Shown: positions 33,272-43,705, counted from the stretch's first letter. The stretch is 64,000 nucleotides of DNA from Maniola hyperantus (GCF_902806685.2 NC_048538.1:13454001-13518000); one strand, 5' to 3'. Made by a program: numbers and translations. The notes: generated by a model from the letters alone, not told the origin.

Positions 33272-33390
33272 CGTTGCGTGTGCGGTGCGGCGCCGCACGA
33301 CGTCGTAACGCATTATGAGGCATTGGTACAGACATTTCTATGTAGGATGACGCAGCGGCACCGCTCAGACGCCGCACCGCCAACGCAACG
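33272..33390. repeat. GC-rich foldback
   Basis: GTTGCGTGTGCGGTGCGGCG at 33272 pairs with CGCCGCACCGCCAACGCAAC ending near 33390 (two mismatched positions in the middle). The local base composition is far from the surroundings. It is probably the core of a MITE whose outer ends I could not fix. Confidence 0.6.
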
Positions 33391-33789
33391 CATCGTGTGG
33401 CTTCACTCTAACTTCTCCATGTAAAAGAAACATAAAAGAATGTAGCGTCTCGATCGACACAGTGTAACGACACATTAACACTGTGTGCCCATACGTCCAA
33501 TGTGTGTTCCGACATTGTTATACTCTACCTAACTACTCAAAGTTACGAGAGCTCGTAAACCCACAGTTGGAAAACAGGCTTTCCTCATACAGAATTTTTA
33601 TACATTATGACCCAGCTTAGTCTATTAAGAGGTTCTTGAGAATTGTTTTTACGAGCAAGGACTATTTTTGTTGCTGTTTTATCAAGATTTTAATGGATCG
33701 TAAAAGTGATATTGTGTTTTAACAAGATATAAAAAGATTATAATAAAAGTTGATTTATGTGAATCGCGTTACCTATTTTTGCTTTTTTG
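33391..33789. other. No recognisable gene
   Basis: Contains a small palindrome ACACAGTGT ... ACACTGTGT at 33457-33486. Otherwise unassigned. Confidence 0.35.
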
Positions 33790-33860
33790 AACTTTAAGCT
33801 TCAGTCATAAAAATTAAAGAATCGACTGTTAGGCGATACGAAGTTGGCCGGGTCAGCTAG
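33790..33860 (+). mobile_element. Helitron-like 3' end (family F)
   Basis: GAATCGACTGTTAGGCGATA, CGAAGTTGGCCGGGTCAG and CTAG at 33857-33860 before a T. The stem GGC.../...GCC is partly eroded. Same end as 19980 and as the reversed copy at 48598. Confidence 0.55.
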
Positions 33861-34149
33861 TAAAGAATAGTAGGAGTACTAAATTCACATATTGTCACCA
33901 TCTGCCAATTAAGCCACCAGTCCCTTACCCTGTTAAGCCTCTTATCCTAATAAGAGGCTCTTGTGTTGGAAGGGAATTTAATAGGCTATTACGTTTGCTA
34001 CATCCAAGTTCCATCACGATTTTTCATGAGAAAATGACTATTTTCAATAGTCTCAAACAAAGGCTGTCTCAAACTAAATTTTTAAAAGGTGTGCAATTTT
34101 TCACTTATTAAAAATAGTAAAATAGATTTCAGTTGGTATTCTCAGTCAT

Positions 34150-34378
34150 GATCGCGTCGCACATGCAAACTGTGGAACCAACTCCCATCGGCGGTGTTCC
34201 GACTTCCCACTAGATTACAACATGGGGTTATTCAAGGGTCGGACCAACAGATTCCTAAAAGGCCGGCAAACGCATCGGCGGTTCCTCTGGTGCTGCAAAT
34301 GTTCATGGGCGGCGGTAATCACTTAACATCAGGTGACCCGCCTGCTCGTTTGCTCGCTATCTCTATTTTTATAAAAAA
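34150..34378 (+). pseudogene. LINE 3' end fragment
   Basis: CATGCAAACTGTGGAACCAACTCCC begins inside the RT C-terminus (in part). The FLKGRQ region, GTTCATGGGCGGCGGTAATC and the 3' UTR to GCTATCTCTATTTTTATAAA follow. Confidence 0.7.
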
Positions 34379-34829
34379 GCGTTTTTTTCTGGTATAATAT
34401 ATCAGTAATCATCAGTACTATCACCTGTCTTCGTTTTTGCCAGCGTTACATCGTTAGTTTTGGTTACATCCTGTTTTAATATTCGCTACGAAGACTGCTA
34501 AATGACTTTCGGCACTCTAGATCCCAGTGTATCAGTGTAGTTCCATTCTCACATAAAAGTAGAGTTCCCAGAACTCTCCTAAGTGCTCTTTTTCTTGCAA
34601 AGTTACTAGTTAGGTACTTCAAAAGTAATTTAAAGGAGTCTGCTAGTGAGAGCCGTGACCGAGACGCTAATGTTCCATGTTCAGGAATAGGCAGGCTGCC
34701 AAAGTAGTTCAAATACTTTACTACTAGGAGGAATTTGTAAATTTCATTAAAATGTGAAAGGTTTTCTACCTTGTTTGATTCTACGGCTGAATATTTCCAC
34801 CATCTCTCTGTCCGTATACATAAATGTTT
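34379..34829. other. Unassigned; long minus-strand open frame without domain
   Basis: A 119-codon minus frame spans 34476-34835, but it opens at TTG, has no ATG near its start and no motif I recognise. I do not call it a gene. Confidence 0.35.
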
Positions 34830-34962
34830 TTGCAAATGTTCATGGGCGGCAGTAGGTAATCACTTAACATCAGGACCCATCTGCTCGTTTGTTTGCTATT
34901 TTTATTAAAAAAAAAGATTCCGACGAATTGAGAACCTCCTCCTTTTTTTGAAGTCGGTTAAT
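34830..34962 (+). mobile_element. LINE tail joined to another repeat end
   Basis: GCAAATGTTCATGGGCGGCA to an A run at 34905-34912 is a LINE 3' tail. Next comes GATTCCGACGAATTGAGAACC ... GAAGTCGGTTAA, the end of the family seen at 43133-44589. A Helitron follows immediately, so three elements are abutted. Confidence 0.6.
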
Positions 34963-35165
34963 AAAAGGAAAACTGACTGACTGACTGGCTGACTGATCTA
35001 TCAACGCACAACTCAAACAACTGGCTTGAAATTTGGCATGCAGATAGCTATTATGACGTAGACCTCCGCTAAGAAAGGGTTCTTGAAAATTCAACCCCTA
35101 AGGGAGTGAAATAGTGGTTTAAAATTTGTGTAGTCCACGCGGACGAAGTCGCGAGCATAAGCTAG
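34963..35165 (+). mobile_element. Non-autonomous Helitron, family A
   Basis: AAAAGGAAAACTGACTGACT start, AGCTATTATGACGTAGACC body, CGCGGACGAAGTCGCG hairpin, AGCATAAG and CTAG at 35162-35165 before a T. The first few bases are lost against the neighbouring repeat. Confidence 0.7.
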
Positions 35166-35261
35166 TCAGAAATAAATATCTAAATAATATATGGGCCAAA
35201 ATTGAAATATCGGTGAGGGCTGGTTTTTTATCGCCAAATAAAGTTTAACCGGTGTAAGTAC

Positions 35262-35531
35262 TGTAATATGTACGAATTGTCAGTTTAAGTAACATAAAAA
35301 TGCAACTCCTCAATATATCGAATTAGGTTGCCTGCACATCGGATTGAAAGAGAGGTGATGCAAAATTATGTAGGTTAGGTAGTTAAGCAATACGATTAAG
35401 ACAATAGTATGTAAGATTTCTTTATTAGTATTGTTAGTCCATAAGCGAGAGTAGATCATAAGACGGCTCTCAATAAACATCTTTCACCGTTGCCGCATTT
35501 AATTATTACCATACGGCCACAACATATCTCA
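35262..35531 (+). repeat. 5' LTR of the 2-kb element
   Basis: 270 bp, TGTAATATG ... CATATCTCA. An AATAAA at about 35472 could be the polyadenylation signal. No TATA box was confidently placed. Confidence 0.85.
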
Positions 35532-35549
35532 TGGCGACCCTTGCCAGTC
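35532..35549 (+). other. Primer-binding site
   Basis: TGGCGACCCTTGCCAGTC starts right after the LTR. The first eight bases match what I recall of the tRNA-Arg site in insect 412/mdg1-type elements, and the match ends there. The primer is therefore only suggested. Confidence 0.55.
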
Positions 35550-35787
35550 GGTGCATGCCTAATCTAAGTGCGTGCACCGGCTGGGCACCGATCAAGAAGA
35601 AGACTACACAATTTTCAAAAGAATATTATCAAGATTCAAGACTCAATTAGAACAAAAAGAAGAAAATAATTCCACGTCCTATATTAAAAATCAAAAAACA
35701 CTAACATCAAGAAATAAGTTCAAAAATGAATCGCTTATGAACAGAAGACAATCTCAAGCTTCATTGATCGGCCCAGCATCATCGTGC

Positions 35788-35870
35788 GTCCAGGGTTATC
35801 CCGGCCACAACTAGGAGGTGTCCAGGGTATTCCCGGCCCAGTTCGAGGAGTCCAGGGTTTTCCCGGCCCA
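35788..35870 (+). repeat. Three ~30-bp repeats inside the 2-kb element
   Basis: GTCCAGGGTTATCCCGGCC, GTCCAGGGTATTCCCGGCC and GTCCAGGGTTTTCCCGGCC at about 35788, 35820 and 35850. They are GC-rich against an AT-rich interior and sit about 250 bp after the primer site, where a packaging or dimerisation signal would be plausible (inference). Confidence 0.7.
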
Positions 35871-36980
35871 CTAAGATGCAGTAAAGAAGAGGCGCAGGCT
35901 CCAGACCTCCGGACCTGATGACCAAAACCAGTCCTGACGACGCCGGCGACTACACGGCGGTCACGAAATTGATTGATAAAATGCGTCGCTAACAGTTAAA
36001 GTAAGTGCAATTTATCTCTCGTAATGGGCAAATAGGTAAAATGTGTAGCAATTGTAATTTTTTTTTCTTGGGTAGATAATTAAATTTTGTACGTAGGTAT
36101 AGGTTAAGAGAATATTGGTATTTTTTTTTAATAAATAATACTTGCTCCACTATCTACTAATAAATTCCGTTCGTGCTTTATTTGTAAGATTTTATATAGT
36201 GTGTAGGATAGTTTAAAATAATAATGGATAATTAATAAATGAATAAATAGATACTTACTTCTTTCGTAAATATTCGGTGTTAAAATCGAACTATAATAAT
36301 TCAGAGAATTATAACGGTGTCATCGCGTGGTCAACGACACACGCGTACCCGAACATTTTGTATTGTTATACGAGACAATGCGGAGACAATGGTTTTGCTC
36401 GAGATGCAATTTGCAAATACAAGGAAATGAATATGAAATAAGGAGAAATTTTTCCTTACAGGCGTTTTTCGTCTAGTTTCGTGCTAGTTTTGACGATATA
36501 AGACTATACCGGCTTTGACAAATTAGGACTCTGCAAACCAAAGGCTTGATCACCCTTCGGCTGTAGAAGTGCTAGGTATAAAATATACAATTATTTATTT
36601 TGGATTGAGACAACTAAGTCGATTAGTGAAATCGATACCTCAGCTATATCTAATACCTATGATGCTATTTTGAGATTATATTATTACCTATGATGAGATT
36701 TTTCGAAACTTTTGTAAAAGTTAAATCCTTGACTGCACTTAATAGATTACGATATTTCTATTTATAAGTAAGGTTGAAAGTATGCCCATACGAAGTAAGA
36801 GATAAGATAAATTGCACTTTAAGCACAGGAAGTAACTAAAAAAAAATGTTTCCTTACAAAATTTTAATTTTATTTAGCATTAGATTTTATTTTTGTGATT
36901 GTCATCATCTTTTCTTCTGATTCGATGTAGCGTCTAACATTTTTTTTCTTTTAAGGGGAGGGGTAACCGCATACATTTTC

Positions 36981-36988
36981 AGGGGAGT
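36981..36988 (+). other. Polypurine tract
   Basis: AGGGGAGT directly precedes the right LTR. A longer purine run AAGGGGAGGGG lies about 30 bp upstream (36953-36963). Confidence 0.5.
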
Positions 36989-37258
36989 TGTAATATGTAC
37001 GAATTGTCAGTTTAAGTAACATAAAAATGCAACTCCTCAATATATCGAATTAGGTTGCCTGCACATCGGATTGAAAGAGAGGTGATGCAAAATTATGTAG
37101 GTTAGGTAGTTAAGCAATACGATTAAGACAATAGTATGTAAGATTTCTTTATTAGTATTGTTAGTCCATAAGCGAGAGTAGATCATAAGACGGCTCTCAA
37201 TAAACATCTTTCACCGTTGCCGCATTTAATTATTACCATACGGCCACAACATATCTCA
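36989..37258 (+). repeat. 3' LTR of the 2-kb element
   Basis: No difference from the 5' LTR was seen across 270 bp. Confidence 0.85.
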
Positions 37259-37544
37259 GTACGAGTATAAAGAAATTTTGATAGATTTACACTTGTCTAA
37301 TCGCAGTTCTCAATTACAAAGTAGGTATTCAGCAATTGAAAAAAGTTTATAAATAGGGCGCTCTAAAATATAGTCAATAGAGGTAAAAATGGGTAAAAAA
37401 TGTTTATGAGTTGCTCAGAGTCATGAAGTTTATCTCACCTAGTACCTAAGTACAAATTTTTGTGGTAGTAAAGTTACTACCACAATACCTAACACACCAC
37501 ACTCTCTTACGGTGTAGCTGTACCACATACAAATGAAACTCTGT
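37259..37544. other. No recognisable gene
   Basis: Starts with the GTAC target duplication. The rest is unassigned. Confidence 0.35.
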
Positions 37545-37725
37545 AGGGCGATTGTCTAAAACCTGCATCAATCATTATTACAATCTCAATTGTTCTGATT
37601 GGCTGAATTTGTGCGATTCTTGTTGCAACAATGCATTGTGGCCAATAGTGAGCGAGCATTAACCAATCAGAGATGATTGCGATCGTGACATTGTAGCTGT
37701 CAAACAACCGCGGTAGGGCCACAGG
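37545..37725 (-). repeat. Dispersed ~180-bp repeat (copy 2)
   Basis: Reverse-orientation partner of 3990-4165, with AAAACCTGCATCAATCATTA at the left and GACATTGTAGCTGTC at the right. Confidence 0.55.
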
Positions 37726-38091
37726 TTTGGATATCTGAAAGTTATCGATACAAGCGAGGGTACAGATGGCCCATTTTACTTAATAAAATTTATCTAAGCT
37801 ATAAAAGTACCTGCACGCATAAAACCCATTCCCTGTAATACTTAAGCACCTCGCTATCAATTTGGGCCGTTTAAGGGGCACTCTCACCTTATTATCGCTT
37901 ACAAGCTTATCCCTGGAGAGGCAAGGAAGAAAGCCCAAAAACCCTTGATAAATCGCTATGTATCTACTAAAATGCAACTTTATCTGAGTTTGCAAAAAAT
38001 GTGAACGCCTTAATGCCTTAACAATAATAAAGGATGGAGAATAAGAATCATTCAGATATTTTTCATTCGAAAAATTAATCAGGATAATTAT

Positions 38092-38275
38092 ATGCGAAAG
38101 TGCGTTTATTTGTTGGTTCGTCCTTCAGTCACGCCACAACGATTGGACGGAGCGACGTGATTTTTTACATGAATATAGTTGAAGACTTAGGGGGTGATAT
38201 ATACGATAGATTTATATCCCGAAAAACTAAAGAGTATGCAAATCCCACGGGATTTTTAAACTACTAGTACTAGTA
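38092..38275 (+). mobile_element. Helitron family B, diverged
   Basis: GCGAAAGTGCGTTTATTTGTTGG, CTTCAGTCACGCCACAACG and ATCCCACGGGATTTTTAAAC in family B order. The terminal hairpin is lost (CTAGTACTAG remains at about 38264-38273). Confidence 0.5.
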
Positions 38276-38329
38276 AACTTTTTTTTTTTTTTTTAAAGTA
38301 AGATTACTATATGTACCTGTACATTCTTA

Positions 38330-38445
38330 TGCATTATAGTTTTTGATTTATCGTGCAAGATGTCGAAAAATTCGATTTTAGTACTGAACCCTCGGTGCGC
38401 GAGTCTAATTCGCACTTGGCCGGTTTTTTTATGTGAATTATTTTT
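38330..38445 (-). repeat. Family C fragment
   Basis: The minus strand matches the start of family C: CCGGCCAAGTGCGAATTAG through to TGCATAATGTA. Confidence 0.6.
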
Positions 38446-38724
38446 TCCACGTAAAAAATATCCCTAAAAGTTACGCGTGACATGTCAGGTTATAGGGGAA
38501 TCGGGGTCACTGTTCAGATCCGCGCAAATAATCCGATTGTGTCCTTAAAGGATCGAACACTCCGTTGCTCGCTGAGCTAATCTAATTATGGACGCCGCAG
38601 TTAATAGGGTAGGTACGTATAAAATACTGGACGTTATAGAGATCCTATTTTTAAAGGGATATAAAAGGATTTTTCCTTCTTTTGTATGCACCGTGGTGCA
38701 ATGTTTGTTAGTGACAGATTAAAA

Positions 38725-38815
38725 AAAACTTTGCGAGCAAAGCAGGTCACCTGATGTTAAGTGATTACCGTTCCCCATGAGCATTTGCAGCACCAGAAGA
38801 ACTGCCACGGCGTTC
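38725..38815 (-). pseudogene. LINE 3' UTR fragment
   Basis: CACCTGATGTTAAGTGATTACC and CATGAGCATTTGCAGCACCAG on the plus strand are the reversed LINE tail. Confidence 0.6.
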
Positions 38816-38867
38816 AATATCAGTTCATTTTGTACTACCTTTTCCACTATATTTTATGCTGGTTTTA

Positions 38868-39052
38868 ATTGACTGACTGACATAATGTGCACGTAGATAT
38901 GTCAGTCAGCTAGTTAGTCCTCTATGTGCGATGATTGACTTCTCTATACTACGAAAACTACCTACTAAAAGGATTTTGAAAAAGTTGAACGGTAGTTCTA
39001 AAATCCTAAATCCACGCAAAAGAAGTCGTGGTAAAAAACTAGAGATTATTTT
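38868..39052 (+). mobile_element. Helitron family A, strongly diverged
   Basis: GACTGACTGACATAATG at the left, then TACTACGAAAACTACCTAC, CCACGCAAAAGAAGTCGTGG and CTAG at the right. The hairpin arms survive as CCACG/CGTGG. Confidence 0.45.
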
Positions 39053-39279
39053 ATAGTAACAAAATTAATAAATTATTATTGTCACCCTTTAAACTTATAA
39101 TATCTTGGAAAACCTGTTCTGATGATTCGTATTTGTTCCGCTGAAATACTCTGGCGCAATGCCAATCCAGTTTGTTTGTAAAATAATTATATCAAAGAAT
39201 ATTAAGGCTTTGGCATTTCAAATAAGAGACTCCATTAAATTTAAAGAAATTCTTACTTACTTGTACGGCTAAAGTAGAG

Positions 39280-39332
39280 GTAAAGGGAATATTAGTCATT
39301 TAACATGGCTAACATTCTTTTAAAAAAAAAAG
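39280..39332 (+). mobile_element. SINE family 2, 3' fragment
   Basis: GAGGTAAAGGGAATATTAGTC and AACATGGCTAACATTCTTT ending in an A run. Confidence 0.5.
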
Positions 39333-39444
39333 CGTGCGCGGGTCTGATCCCACCTATTTCACAAATATATTTTGTTTGTTTGCTTGCTTGACGACAATAA
39401 TTTTATGTTCTTTGTTCAGAAAGTACGTTTTATCCGAAAATGAA

Positions 39445-39580
39445 AACTGTGAAACCAACTCCCTTCGACGTTGTTCCCACTAGATTCAACATGGGGTTAT
39501 TATTCAAGAGGCGGATTAACTGTAATTCCTGAAAGGCCGGCAAGGGGTTGGCGGTTCTTAAAATTAAAATGTGTTCATGA
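39445..39580 (+). pseudogene. LINE 3' end fragment, decayed
   Basis: AACTCCCTTCGACGTTGTTCC, CATGGGGTTATTATTCAAG and CCTGAAAGGCCGGCAAGG match the LINE RT C-terminus, with small indels. Confidence 0.6.
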
Positions 39581-39599
39581 ACAAATATTGCTATTTTCA

Positions 39600-39790
39600 A
39601 CTTTCAAAGTAAGATTACTATACCAAGTGGGGTATCGTATGAAAGGTTTTTACTTGTACATTCTAAAACAGATTTTTATTTATTTTTAGCATAATAGTTA
39701 TTGATTTATCGGGCAAAATGTCGATAAAATACTATTTAGTACGGAACCCTCAGAACGCGAGTCTGACACGCACTTGGCCGGTTTTTATTT
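39600..39790 (-). repeat. Family C fragment
   Basis: The minus strand reads ACCGGCCAAGTGCGTGTCAG through TTTTGCCCGATAAATC to ATACCCCACTTGGTATAG. Confidence 0.6.
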
Positions 39791-39799
39791 AAAAAGAAA

Positions 39800-40080
39800 A
39801 ATACAAAACAGTGAAAATACACCGACGCGTTGCAGTATGGGATATGGGCTAGCGTTCTCGTTGAGACTTAATTTATTCCACACCGGTCATCACTATGCAA
39901 CATTACACAGGCCGAGGGTGAATGAATTTTGTATGTTTACTCTGTGTTACAAAAACTACAATGTGGAGCTTTACTACGTTCGTATGTTAATGTAAAAATG
40001 TATGCAAAAATTGCTCTTTTTATCCATGAATGGATGGCATCTGTCTCATCTGTATAAAGCTTTGTATCTATATGAGAAGT
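39800..40080 (+). repeat. Segment shared with 60290-60365
   Basis: AATTTATTCCACACCGGTCA, TATGCAACATTACACAGGCC and GAGGGTGAATGAAT recur with small changes at about 60308-60363. The remainder is unassigned. Confidence 0.4.
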
Positions 40081-40084
40081 AATG

Positions 40085-40320
40085 AAGCCGAGCAGCCTCG
40101 ACTTAAGGCAAACTGAGGCTGTAGATCTATATAGAGCGCACTTTGATTTTGTTAAGACTTAAGAGTTATATCGCTGGCATAAATCTGTCTCGTTTTCACT
40201 AAAACTTCAGTCTGAGCAAAGTCAAAGTGCACTCTATAGATCTCATTAGACTTAAGTCTATTCGTTCGCCTCCACTTAACGCATGGTCTGAACTGAGGAA
40301 TCCTTTGAGGAAGTCGAGCC
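40085..40320. mobile_element. Foldback MITE
   Basis: GTAGATCTATATAGAGCGCAC ... TTTGATTTTG at 40121-40153 pairs with CAAAGTCAAAGTGCACTCTATAG near 40219-40241 (in part). Outer blocks GACTTAAG also pair. No coding frame. Confidence 0.55.
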
Positions 40321-40362
40321 ACAAAATATAACTCGGCAAATTTTGCAATCATACTCAGGTTG

Positions 40363-40625
40363 AGCCAATGTGGCTAATTGTTGTATTCTCTAAACTAAAT
40401 TGACAGATCTAAATCTACTGCTAACCTTTTCCGTAACGAGCGTTATGAAAGAGATAGCACTACATTTTTACCTATCAGTTTAATTTAGTTTAGAGATTGT
40501 GTACAAAAGAATCTAAATCTACTGCTAACCTTTTCCGTAACGAGCGTTATGAAAGAGATAGCACTACATTTTTACCTATCAGTTTAATTTAGTTTAGAGA
40601 TTGTGTACAAAAGAATTAGTCACTT
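40363..40625. mobile_element. CTAAACTAAACT-type MITE with 104-bp tandem duplication
   Basis: AAATCTACTGCTAACCTTTT occurs at 40411 and again 104 bp later. Everything between (centre, right arm and GTGTACAAAAGAAT) is repeated with no difference that I can see. The result has one left arm and two right arms. Confidence 0.75.
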
Positions 40626-41202
40626 GAGTCGCCATGAGAGTGTTTCTTGGAGAGAAAGTTACGAAGCCAGGACTTTAACATATTAAGAACAAAATATGTA
40701 AGATAATATAATATTTTTCAAATCAGAAGTTTCCATGTCTTGTGTTACTAAACCCCAGTCGGTGGCAAAAAGAAAGAATAATAAAATGAGAAAAAAAGTT
40801 TTCCATTAGCTGATACAAATGTACCCTAAGTAACTTTTTACAACTCTCCGAGAGAATACAAATATATTCCCATCTCTTGCTAGTGTACGAAAACAGAGAT
40901 ATTAGATTTGTCATATTACTAGAGAGTGCAATGTCCCACATACCTAATGGCCATAATCTGACTGGCGTATAATTAGGCCAAGCCTGCTTTTAGTTATTCA
41001 GTAATTTAGCACTAGATGCAGTGCTTTTACTCTAATATAGCTTTCTTCATCATTAAATGACGCAACTCTTGCAGTAATGTAACAGGAGCAAATACTAAAT
41101 TAAAATGTTTACTCCGAATTTCCGATTGGCGTTTTTAACATAATAATAATCACTACCCATCACTATCACTATCACTATTATTATTATAAATACAATACAT
41201 TA
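40626..41202. other. No recognisable gene
   Basis: Unassigned. A 72-codon minus frame shows no domain. Confidence 0.35.
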
Positions 41203-41612
41203 AAGTGTGTTTGTTGGTTTATTAATTGATTATCTTTCAATCACGTTGCAACGGAGCAAGGGATCAACGCGATTTTTTGCATTGGGGACCAGACTACCGA
41301 TTCCATAATTCTAGTTCGATAAGTCGATAGTGTTTAACACTGAACGATAGCCACCGAGCTTATATGACATTTATTTTGTATCCATTGAAGGTTTTCTACG
41401 AAGAATTATTTTATTAACACTCAATGAAGCAGAAATGTAGTATGCACCAACTTATGTCAAATGAGCTTGGTGGCTATCATTCAGTGTTACATACAGACAC
41501 TGAGTTAGCAAAATAGCTGGCTGGAGAGATAGGCTACTTTTTATTTCGGAAAATCAAATAGTTTCCGCGGGTTTTTTAAAAACTAAAAATCCACGCGGAA
41601 TAGTTGTGTATA
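41203..41612 (+). mobile_element. Helitron family B interrupted by an insertion
   Basis: GTGTGTTTGTTGGTTTATTAA, CAATCACGTTGCAACGGAGC and then, after about 230 foreign bases, GATAGGCTACTTTTTATTTC and AAAAATCCACGCGG continue the family B order. Confidence 0.55.
41336..41488. mobile_element. 153-bp MITE nested in a Helitron
   Basis: AACACTGAACGATAGCCACC at 41336 is matched by GGTGGCTATCATTCAGTGTT ending at 41488, and the match extends into GAGCT and ATGACAT (about 35 bp per arm, three or four mismatches). Confidence 0.75.
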
Positions 41613-41959
41613 TATAATGTACTCTGTGGTTGTGGGTATCTCAGTTAATAATAATAATATGTGGTTTGCTACTCCATAATAAACCATCTCACTCTAAAAA
41701 AAAATAAGGTGTCAGGGACTTGATTAAAAGTAGCGCATGTTCAGAAAGAGTCGGCGATATGAGGAATTTGAATAGAAAACTCCAAAGTGAGCAACTGAAA
41801 ACAATGGGAGGATTGTTGACTTGTCCCATTGTTTTCTCGCGTATAAAGGCTTTTCTACTTTAAAATGAGGTGGATATAAATTTTTCTGTACAATTTTAAT
41901 TATGGGTCAGCAGGATAACCAAATCCTAATTAAGTTTTTATTTAAGTAGTTGGAGGAAT
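41613..41959. other. No recognisable gene
   Basis: Unassigned. CAATGGGA.. near 41801 and TCCCATTG near 41825 form a short palindrome. Confidence 0.3.
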
Positions 41960-42130
41960 AGACTCAATGTCTCAACGGTTAAAGGTGCGGACTGAAATTC
42001 GAAAGGTCGCCGGTTCAAACCCCACCCGTTGCACTATTGTCGTACCTACTCCTAGCACAAGCTTTACGCTTAATTGGAGAGGAAAGGGGAATGTTAGTCA
42101 AGGGCGGCTAATATTCTTTATGAAAAAAAA
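41960..42130 (+). mobile_element. tRNA-derived SINE (family 2)
   Basis: TCTCAACGGTTAAAGGTGCGG head, GGTTCAAACCCC B box, TTGCACTATTGTCGTACC, and an A run after 42120. Confidence 0.7.
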
Positions 42131-42584
42131 TATCTGAGTAGGTATGTAATTGTGAAACAGCTCTGAGCACACTGGCCTAAAACAATCGGCCAATATACTC
42201 AGCGAATGTTCACATGGCGTACATTTGAATAGGATAGAGTTTTTGATTTAAATAAACTTTCACGAAGAGCTTTAACTTGCCGACTTTTGTGAGTTTCCAT
42301 ACAAGTTTTAATAATTTCATACACGTATTCGCACGTGCCTACTGTTTAGATATCCTGATAATATTATTATAAGAGAAGTCCTCACTCCCAGCCACACCTT
42401 TAGGTATACATAGAAAACTAATTTTTTTACAGAGGTTCCTTTGCAATGTGGACAAGGAAAAGGCCAGATTTTTTGAAACTCCCACAGAATAGGGCATACG
42501 GGGCTTTATATTTTCGCCAAATGAAGCTGCGGAGCGTCGCTAGTCCTACTTGTAACTACAATACTATTTTTAGCCATTTTTAGG
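42131..42584. other. No recognisable gene
   Basis: Mostly unassigned. 42470-42545 (CCCACAGAATAGGGCATACG, CGGAGCGTCGCTAGTCC) may be a Helitron end remnant. Confidence 0.3.
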
Positions 42585-42645
42585 GTTCTGTACCTCAAAA
42601 GGAAAAACGGAACCCTTATAGGATCACTTTGTTGTCTGTCTGTCT
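42585..42645 (-). repeat. Family C end fragment
   Basis: The plus strand reads TTAGGGTTCTGTACCTC, AAAAACGGAACCCTTATAGG and GTCTGTCTGTC, the reversed end of family C. Confidence 0.55.
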
Positions 42646-42909
42646 TAAATAATACGTAACTTATTACAATTTAAATTGCAACTGAAAGGTCCGTTCTGTT
42701 CGGCTTTGTTGGTTTTGGCCGAATATTTACAGCTCGAAGCTCAGTTTGGCTGGATTTTTCAAATGTCATTTCGAGAATTGCCCTAGACTTTTGTTATTCA
42801 ATTAAACGAAAATGTAAATGACGGAACTAGAACTGTGGAGGATAACAATAAAAAGTAACATTGTGATAGGCGAATATTTCTTAATATTTAGGCTTTCATA
42901 TTAAAACAA

Positions 42910-43080
42910 GAAGAAAAAAGGAACTCTTACACTTAGCTGTCTGTCTGTCTGTCTATCTATCGTGTCTGTCAAGTCCCGTCAAGGCAATTAAAAGCTATAC
43001 GTATGGGTACGGAATTATAAGGTACGACCTAGAATCATGGTATTTGGCAGGTAGCTTGGTCTTATAGCACAGTCATGTAA
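42910..43080 (-). repeat. Family C fragment
   Basis: GGAACTCTTACACTTAGC, a GTCT run at 42940-42958, and then GACCTAGAATCATGGTATTTGG and AGCTTGGTCTTATAGC correspond to the reversed family C right half. Confidence 0.5.
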
Positions 43081-43132
43081 AGTTGCTCTGTAGTACGTAA
43101 ATGATAATGAATCGTAAATAAAAAAATTTTAC

Positions 43133-43705
43133 AAAAAAAATAAAAACCGACTTCGATACACAAACACTAAAAATTGAAAAATAATTTAATTTATTACCGA
43201 ATATATTATGTATACAAGAGTTAATATAGTTCCATAATAAATCGCGCAGCTAAAGCTAATTGGCACCGACCCCAAAAAATATTATTATGGAACTATATTA
43301 ACTCTTGTATACATAATATATTTGGTAATAAATTAAAATATTTTTCAATTTTTAGTGTTTGTGTATCGAAGTCGGTTTTTATTTTTTTTGTAAAAAAATT
43401 TTATTTCACAATTTTTAGTGGCCCCATGGAATTATGCTATGACTGGTTAAAAATCTACTGTTTACTAAGCTATTACACTGATCGCGAGCAATTTACTCTT
43501 ATCCGTTGAGGAGTTCCAGTATCTATCTTCGAAGATGTTCATCAGATCTTCACCAAATTGAAATGGGACCAACTTTGAAGTATACCCTTTCAAACCAAAA
43601 AAGAATTTTCAAAATCGGTCCAGGCGTCATCGAGTAATCGGGGAACATACATAAAAAAAAAAAAAAAGATTCCGACGAATTGAGAACCTCCTCCTTTTTT
43701 TGAAG
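43133..43705. mobile_element. Large foldback unit, copy 1
   Basis: The left arm (43133-43236) and right arm (about 43273-43392) are near-perfect reverse complements, for example ACCGACTTCGATACACAAAC against GTTTGTGTATCGAAGTCGGT. The right part then runs to 43705 and ends GAGAACCTCCTCC ... TTGAAGTCTGTT, the terminal motif of a family also seen at 34905-34962. The centre between the arms is only about 35 bp. Confidence 0.75.

Larger units (their letters stand above)
35262..37258 (+). mobile_element. Non-autonomous LTR retrotransposon (1997 bp)
   Basis: Two 270-bp direct repeats (35262-35531 and 36989-37258) are identical by my reading, begin TG and end CA. The element is flanked by GTAC on both sides (35258-35261 and 37259-37262), a 4-bp target duplication. 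A TGGCGACC primer-binding site follows the left LTR directly and a short purine tract AGGGGAG precedes the right LTR. The 1457-bp interior has no protease, RT or integrase. One 80-codon charged frame (35572-35814, GTG start) and a three-unit repeat lie near the left side, and the rest is AT-rich. It must be mobilised in trans. Identical LTRs imply a recent insertion. The family is unknown to me. Confidence 0.85.

Noticed and set aside
34476..34835. 119-codon minus-strand open frame
   Set aside because: Opens at TTG, has no recognisable motif or splice context, and overlaps a LINE tail at one end.
41970..42045. tRNA genes at SINE heads (also 10600, 61250, 7580 and 4400)
   Set aside because: They have A- and B-box-like motifs but no complete cloverleaf, and each is joined to a SINE body.
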